A stretch of DNA of 64,000 bases from Rubrivivax sp. (GTDB lineage: Bacteria; Pseudomonadota; Gammaproteobacteria; Burkholderiales; Burkholderiaceae_C), in contig JAURZM010000040.1 in assembly GCA_030653385.1 (NCBI GenBank), positions 124,001 to 188,000 on the forward strand, in the 5' to 3' direction. This document shows, piece by piece, positions 62,863-64,000 of this stretch; position 1 is the stretch's first letter; each line of letters starts with the position of its first letter. A program made the translations under genes and the position numbers. The notes under the pieces are model-generated. The model was not told where the DNA came from. It did not search any database and worked only from the letters and a program-made list of their open reading frames with translations.

Positions 62863-64000
62863 TCACAGGCTGTCCAGCAGCATCTGGCGGTACTCGTCGC
62901 GGCTGGCGATGCGCGGGTTGGTCTTGTGGCAGTGGTCGGCCATGGCGCCGTCGATCACACGCTCAACCAGTTCTTCTGTGACGCCCATCGCCGCCAGGCC
63001 GCTGGGCAGGCCCAGCCGGGCGTTCATGGCGCGGATGGCATCGGCCACCTCGCTGCCGCGGGCATCGCAGCCGGCCAGGCCCATGGCTTGGGCCATGCGC
63101 TGCAGCCGCCTGTCCTGCTGCATGGCATCTGCCGCGGCGTTGAATCGCACCACCGCTGGCAGGAACATCGCGTTGAGCGTGCCGTGGTGCAGGCGCGGGT
63201 TCACGCCGCCCAGGCTGTGCGACAGCGAATGCACGCAGCCCAGGCCTTTCTGGAAGGCCATCGCGCCTTGCATGCTGGCGCTCATCATGTTCCAGCGCGC
63301 CTGGCGGTCCTGGCCGTCGCGGGTGGCGCGTTCGATGTGAGCCCAGCCACGCGCCAGGCCGTCCAGCGCAATGCCGTCGGCGGGTGGGTTGACGGCCGGC
63401 GCCATGAAGGTTTCCATGCAGTGGGCGATGGCGTCCATGCCGGTGGCTGCCGTCAGCATCGCGGGCAGGCCCAGGGTCAGGTCGGGGTCCAGCAGCGCGG
63501 CCTTGGGCACCAGGTGCCAGCTGTGGAAGCCCAGCTTGCGGCCGTCGTCGACGATCAGGATGGCACCACGTGCCACTTCGCTGCCGGTGCCTGCGGTGGT
63601 GGGCACGGCGATGATCGGCGCCACACGGTCGGTGATGCGAGGGCTGCCACCTTCGATGGTGGCGTAGGTCTTCAGCGCACCTTCGTGGGTGGCGGCAATC
63701 GCCACGCCCTTGGCCAGGTCGATGCTGCTGCCGCCACCCACGGCCACCAGGCCGTCGCAGCCTTCGCTGCGGTAGACGGCCACGGCCGCGCGCACGGCGG
63801 CTTCGTTGGGGTTGGGCGGTGTGGCGTCGAACACCGCATGGGGCACACCCTGCAGCGCATCCAGCGCCACTTGCAGCACACCGGCGGCACGCACACCGGC
63901 GTCGGTCACCACCAACGGCCGGCGCATGCCGGTGCGCTGGCATTCTTCGGGCAGCAGGCGCACGGCGCCGGGGTCGATGTCGATCTGCGTGATGTACTGG
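62863..64000 (-). CDS. Iron-containing alcohol dehydrogenase, 5' end outside window
   Basis: The frame is open to the window edge, about 379 residues visible, probably lacking only the first few. It has the NAD-binding V-G-G-G-S-S-I-D-L-A-K, V-P-T-T-A-G-T-G-S-E-V, and metal ligands in G-M-D-A-I-A-H-C-M-E-T and V-H-S-L-S-H-S-L-G-G plus H-H-G-T-L-N. It is a type III (Fe-dependent) dehydrogenase. The substrate could be a short-chain alcohol or a hydroxy acid such as 4-hydroxybutyrate. Confidence 0.92.
   Translation of the reverse strand, partial: QYITQIDIDPGAVRLLPEECQRTGMRRPLVVTDAGVRAAGVLQVALDALQGVPHAVFDATPPNPNEAAVRAAVAVYRSEGCDGLVAVGGGSSIDLAKGVAIAATHEGALKTYATIEGGSPRITDRVAPIIAVPTTAGTGSEVARGAILIVDDGRKLGFHSWHLVPKAALLDPDLTLGLPAMLTAATGMDAIAHCMETFMAPAVNPPADGIALDGLARGWAHIERATRDGQDRQARWNMMSASMQGAMAFQKGLGCVHSLSHSLGGVNPRLHHGTLNAMFLPAVVRFNAAADAMQQDRRLQRMAQAMGLAGCDARGSEVADAIRAMNARLGLPSGLAAMGVTEELVERVIDGAMADHCHKTNPRIASRDEYRQMLLDSL

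Overview
The window is high-GC DNA (strong G/C third-position bias, long spurious antisense frames) from a betaproteobacterium. I infer Burkholderiales, close to the Rubrivivax/Leptothrix/Sphaerotilaceae group. The grounds are PEP-CTERM proteins, a DUF3138-type porin, a Puu/Spu polyamine operon and GC-rich REP-like spacers. I saw no rRNA, tRNA, CRISPR array, transposase or phage gene. The first and last genes are cut by the window edges.

Layout. 1-7.1 kb holds a truncated secreted protein, a glycine-zipper envelope protein, a secreted RCC1-repeat protein, an oligoendopeptidase F (M3) and a flavoprotein that overlaps it tail to tail. 7.1-24.7 kb is one long minus-strand carbohydrate block. In transcription order it holds a GH1 beta-glucosidase, a LacI repressor, a TonB-dependent receptor, a GH144-type lipoprotein, a sugar-binding lipoprotein, two CUT1 permeases, a large secreted alpha/alpha-barrel protein with a discoidin-like module, a lipoprotein-like esterase and a GH94 phosphorylase of about 1110 residues. 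I read it as a beta-1,2-glucan (sophoro-oligosaccharide) capture and phosphorolysis system controlled by the LacI protein. Two identical 14-bp LacI-type operators lie before GH1 and before lacI. The large secreted enzyme is the least explained part and the best candidate for a new activity.

24.7-38 kb holds a receiver-domain fragment, two PEP-CTERM proteins (one with a good sigma-54 promoter), a SulP transporter with STAS and cyclic-nucleotide domains, dusA, and an overlapping mtnP-mtnA-class II aldolase operon. That operon looks like the DHAP shunt for methylthioadenosine rather than the full methionine salvage cycle. A divergent hydroxyproline-type cluster follows (DHDPS-family deaminase and DMT transporter against epimerase and FAD oxidase), then a small secreted protein.

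38-52.5 kb is an 11-gene minus-strand polyamine operon: an omega-aminotransferase, puuB, puuD, puuA, a SpuC-type aminotransferase, potFGHI, a porin and puuC, with a divergent Lrp/AsnC regulator. Agmatinase at 57.1-58.1 kb could supply putrescine to it. 52.7-64 kb holds a HigBA toxin-antitoxin pair, a chemoreceptor plus CheW, a hemerythrin-domain protein, a glutamine amidotransferase, isocitrate lyase with two palindromes upstream, a GntR(YtrA-type)-ABC transporter operon and a truncated iron-containing alcohol dehydrogenase.
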